A stretch of 6,683 nucleotides of DNA. Source: Oscillospiraceae bacterium. GTDB taxonomy: Bacteria; Bacillota; Clostridia; Oscillospirales; Oscillospiraceae. Location of the stretch: contig JAEDEN010000086.1 in the NCBI GenBank assembly GCA_016293265.1, forward strand, positions 1 through 6,683, given 5' to 3'. A model generated the notes under the pieces. That model saw only the letters and a list, made by a program, of their open reading frames with translations. It did no database searches and was not told the DNA's origin. This document shows positions 4,243 to 6,683 of this stretch, piece by piece (positions within the stretch are counted from its first letter, which is position 1; each line of letters opens with the position of its first letter). Position numbers and translations under genes: made by a program.

Positions 4243-5975
4243 TGAAAAAACTCTGGCCCTATGCCAGGCCCTACGGCGGCCTCATCGCCCTGGGGGTGGT
4301 GTGTTCGGGGGCCGAGGCGGTGTTCGAGCTGCTGATCCCCCTGGTGATGAGCGACATCGTGGATGTGGGCATCGCCGGCGGCGACGTGGACTATATTTTG
4401 AAAAAGGGCGGATTGATGGTGCTGATGGCCCTGGTCTCCCTGTGCTTCGGATTGGGCAGCGCCGCCTTTTCCGCCCGGGCCGGGCAGGGCTTCGGCGCCA
4501 ACCTGCGGGGGGCGGAATACGACCACATCCAGGAATTCGCCTTTTCCAACATCGAGCGGTTTTCCACCGCCTCCCTGGTGACCCGCCTGACCAACGACGT
4601 GAACAACCTGCAGATGACGCTGATGATGGGGATGCGGCTGCTGGTGCGGGCGCCGGTGATGCTGGTTTCCGCCCTGATCCTCTCCATCCGCATCAGCCGC
4701 CAGCTCAGCAGCGTCTTCCTGGTGGCCCTGCCGCTGCTGATCGTGGTGGTGGCGCTGATTCTGAACCGGGTGGGCCCCATGTTCCGGGCCCTCCAGGAAA
4801 AGACCGACGCGCTGAACCTGGTGGTGCAGGAAAACCTCACCGGCATCCGGGTGGTGAAGTCCTTCGTCCGGGAGGATTATGAGCAGGAGAAGTTTGCAAA
4901 GCGCAGCCGGGACCTGAAGGAGACCTCCCAGAGGGCCTTCGGCGCGGTGGTGATGAATATGCCCATCATGATGCTCATCATCAACGGCACCATCATCGCC
5001 GTCATGTGGTTCGGCGGCAGGATGGTCAACGCCGGCACCCTGGAGACCGGCAAGCTGATGACCTATTTCACCTATATCACCCAGATCATGATCTCCCTGA
5101 TGATGGTCTCCATGATCTTCATGATGCTCACCCGCTCCGTGGCCTGCGCCAAGCGGGTGGTGGAGGTGCTGGAGGAACGCCCCGCCATCACCGACGAAAA
5201 GGCCCGGGAGGACGCCCGGGTGGAGGAGGGCAGCGTGGACTTTGACCATGTCTCCTTCAAATACAGCGCCGAAAGCCCGGAGTGGATTCTGCGGGACGTG
5301 AACCTCCACATCCCCTCCGGGGCCACGGTGGGCATTCTGGGGGGCACCGGCAGCGGCAAGACCAGCCTGGTCTCCCTCATTCCCCGGCTGTATGAGGCCA
5401 ACGAGGGCACCGTCCGGGTGGGCGGCCGCCCGGTGGAGGAGTACACCATGGAGCACCTGCGCCAAAGTGTCAGCGTGGTGCTGCAAAAGAACACCCTATT
5501 TTCCGGCACCATCCGGGAAAACCTGCTCTGGGGTGACGAAGGGGCCACGGAGGAGGAGCTCTGGAGCGCCTGCCGGGCCGCCTGCGCCGACGAGTTCCTG
5601 GAGCGGATGCCCAAGGGCCTGGATACGGACCTGGGCCAGGGGGGCGTCAACGTCTCCGGCGGCCAGAAGCAGCGCCTTTGCATCGCCCGGGCCATTTTGA
5701 AAAAACCCAGGATCCTCATTTTGGACGACTCCACCAGCGCCGTGGATACCGCCACCGACGCCAGGATCCGCCAGGCCCTCCGCACCCGGATGAAGGACAC
5801 CACCAAGATCATCATCGCCCAGCGGGTGACCTCCGTGATGGACGCCGACCTGATCCTGGTGATGGACGGGGGCCGGGTGGCGGCCCAGGGCACCCACAAA
5901 GAGCTGATGGAACACTGTGACATTTACCGGGAGGTCTATACCTCCCAGCAGGAGGGGGTGAGCCTCGGTGGCTGA
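4239..5975 (+). CDS. ABC exporter half, degenerate-site subunit of a heterodimeric multidrug transporter
   Basis: This 578-residue fused permease-ATPase would export drugs, lipids or peptides across the membrane. Six membrane helices are visible at roughly 15-36, 57-78, 134-152, 156-176, 241-262 and 276-300. The ATPase domain follows with Walker A GGTGSGKT (Lys374), Q-loop Gln416, signature VSGGQ (472-476), Walker B ILILD (Asp496) and D-loop SAVD (500-503). The residue after Walker B is Asp497 instead of the catalytic Glu, and the switch position in IIIAQRVTS is Gln528 instead of His. These changes mark the weak-hydrolysis partner in heterodimers such as BmrCD, LmrCD or TM287/288. The partner is the next gene, which overlaps its end by 8 bases. 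GGAGG (4224-4228) lies 10 bases before the first of two adjacent ATGs. The substrate is unknown. Confidence 0.95.
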   Translation: MMKKLWPYARPYGGLIALGVVCSGAEAVFELLIPLVMSDIVDVGIAGGDVDYILKKGGLMVLMALVSLCFGLGSAAFSARAGQGFGANLRGAEYDHIQEFAFSNIERFSTASLVTRLTNDVNNLQMTLMMGMRLLVRAPVMLVSALILSIRISRQLSSVFLVALPLLIVVVALILNRVGPMFRALQEKTDALNLVVQENLTGIRVVKSFVREDYEQEKFAKRSRDLKETSQRAFGAVVMNMPIMMLIINGTIIAVMWFGGRMVNAGTLETGKLMTYFTYITQIMISLMMVSMIFMMLTRSVACAKRVVEVLEERPAITDEKAREDARVEEGSVDFDHVSFKYSAESPEWILRDVNLHIPSGATVGILGGTGSGKTSLVSLIPRLYEANEGTVRVGGRPVEEYTMEHLRQSVSVVLQKNTLFSGTIRENLLWGDEGATEEELWSACRAACADEFLERMPKGLDTDLGQGGVNVSGGQKQRLCIARAILKKPRILILDDSTSAVDTATDARIRQALRTRMKDTTKIIIAQRVTSVMDADLILVMDGGRVAAQGTHKELMEHCDIYREVYTSQQEGVSLGG

Positions 5976-6683
5976 GATGAAAAGACCCATGGGCGGCGGA
6001 CACGGCGGCCCCAAAGGCGGATTCCGCAAGCCGAAGGACCTGCGGGCCACCATCGGAAAGCTTATGCGCTATCTGGGGCGGTACAAGGCGCACCTCTGCC
6101 TGGTGGCGGCGCTGCTGGTGGTCAGCTCCGGCTGCTCCGTGACGGGGGGATATCTTGTCAAGCCCCTCATCAACGACTATATCCTCCCCGGCGATTTTCC
6201 CGGCCTTGCCAGGATGCTGGGGGTGATGGCGGCGGTGTACCTGGCGGGCGCCGGGTGCAGCTACGGCTACGCCCGCATCATGGTCCACGTGGCCCAGAAC
6301 ACCGTGGCCCGCATCCGGGAGGAGCTGTTTGAAAAGATGCAGCGCCTGCCCCTGAAGTATTTCGACACCCATACCCACGGCGAGCTGATGAGCCGTTATA
6401 CCAACGACATCGAGACCATCTCCGAGGCGCTGAACAACAGCTTCGGAAGCCTTGTCTCCTGCACCCTCACCTTCCTGGGCACCATTACCATGATGCTCAT
6501 CCTCAGCCCCCTCCTGACCCTCATCACCTTCGCCATGCTGGGGGTGATGCTGCTGGCCGTAAAGACCATCGGCGGCCGCAGCCGCAAATACTTCGCCGCC
6601 CAGCAAAAGGCGGTGGGCGAGGTGAACGGCTATATCGAGGAGATGATCGAGGGCCAGAAGGTCATCAAGGTCTTCAACCACGA
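5968..6683 (+). CDS. ABC exporter half, second subunit, 3' end cut by window edge
   Basis: This is the N-terminal 238 residues of a second ABC half-exporter, the probable partner of the preceding gene. Only the membrane domain is present: helices at about 41-62 and 80-97, and a hydrophobic stretch at about 160-200 holding two helices. Family segments are RLPLKYFDTHTHGELMSRYTND and, at the edge, EEMIEGQKVIKVFNHE. A basic, Gly-rich tail (KRPMGGGHGGPKGGFRKPKD) precedes the first helix, common in this partner type. The proposed start is GTG at 5968, overlapping the upstream stop, with AGGAGG at 5950-5955. ATG at 5977 is possible but stands farther from that site. Its ATPase domain, expected to hold the intact catalytic Glu and His, lies beyond the window, so activity cannot be checked. 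The family call is firm; the exact start is less so. Confidence 0.9.
   Translation, partial: MAEMKRPMGGGHGGPKGGFRKPKDLRATIGKLMRYLGRYKAHLCLVAALLVVSSGCSVTGGYLVKPLINDYILPGDFPGLARMLGVMAAVYLAGAGCSYGYARIMVHVAQNTVARIREELFEKMQRLPLKYFDTHTHGELMSRYTNDIETISEALNNSFGSLVSCTLTFLGTITMMLILSPLLTLITFAMLGVMLLAVKTIGGRSRKYFAAQQKAVGEVNGYIEEMIEGQKVIKVFNH

Noticed and set aside
4131..5486. 451-residue leftward open frame opposite the ABC exporter
   Set aside because: It is His-Gln-Asp-rich sequence with no domain, lying exactly antisense to a gene with complete ABC motifs; a composition artefact.
1..6683. CRISPR array, insertion sequence, tRNA or phage-related content
   Set aside because: No regularly spaced repeats, transposase motifs, terminal inverted repeats or tRNA cloverleaf were seen on either strand.

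Overview
The window is about 6.7 kb of GC-rich DNA. The codons are strongly G/C-ended, the ribosome binding sites are strong AGGAGG type, and the promoters are TTGACA/TATAAT-like. Together with a two-domain rubrerythrin, a DegV protein and MarR-controlled drug exporters, this points to an anaerobic, GC-rich member of the Clostridia, such as a gut Oscillospiraceae. That placement is inferred from gene content and style; no marker gene is present.

Layout from left to right. (1) A leftward two-gene operon: a MarR-type regulator (1193-1636) whose stop overlaps the start of a MATE-family efflux pump, which runs off the left edge. (2) A divergent intergenic region (1637-1872) with one promoter in each direction, repeat and palindrome sequences of operator type, then a rightward DegV-family (fatty-acid-binding) protein (1873-2718). 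(3) A strong hairpin terminator (2746-2776) between the convergent degV-like gene and a leftward rubrerythrin gene (2782-3387). (4) A 420-base intergenic region (3388-3807), the most structured non-coding part. It holds a near-consensus leftward promoter, a 16-bp perfect hairpin, further hairpins, a 30-base purine run, a pair of repeated TTCACA elements, and the promoter and palindromic operator of the next operon. (5) A rightward operon: a second MarR regulator (3808-4242), a complete ABC exporter half (4239-5975) and a second ABC exporter half cut by the right edge. All three genes overlap by a few bases.

The likely biology is two independent MarR-controlled efflux modules, one MATE pump and one heterodimeric ABC exporter, flanking a lipid-handling protein and a peroxide-detoxifying rubrerythrin. 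The first ABC half carries a degenerate ATP site (Asp for the catalytic Glu, Gln for the switch His), typical of asymmetric heterodimers of the BmrCD, LmrCD or TM287/288 kind.

The protein-coding content is ordinary for such genomes, and I found no clearly new multi-gene system. The features most worth a second look are non-coding: a possible small RNA or attenuated leader between the rubrerythrin and marR genes, and several unassigned operator-like elements. The MATE gene and the second ABC gene are open to the window edges; both read through without internal stops.
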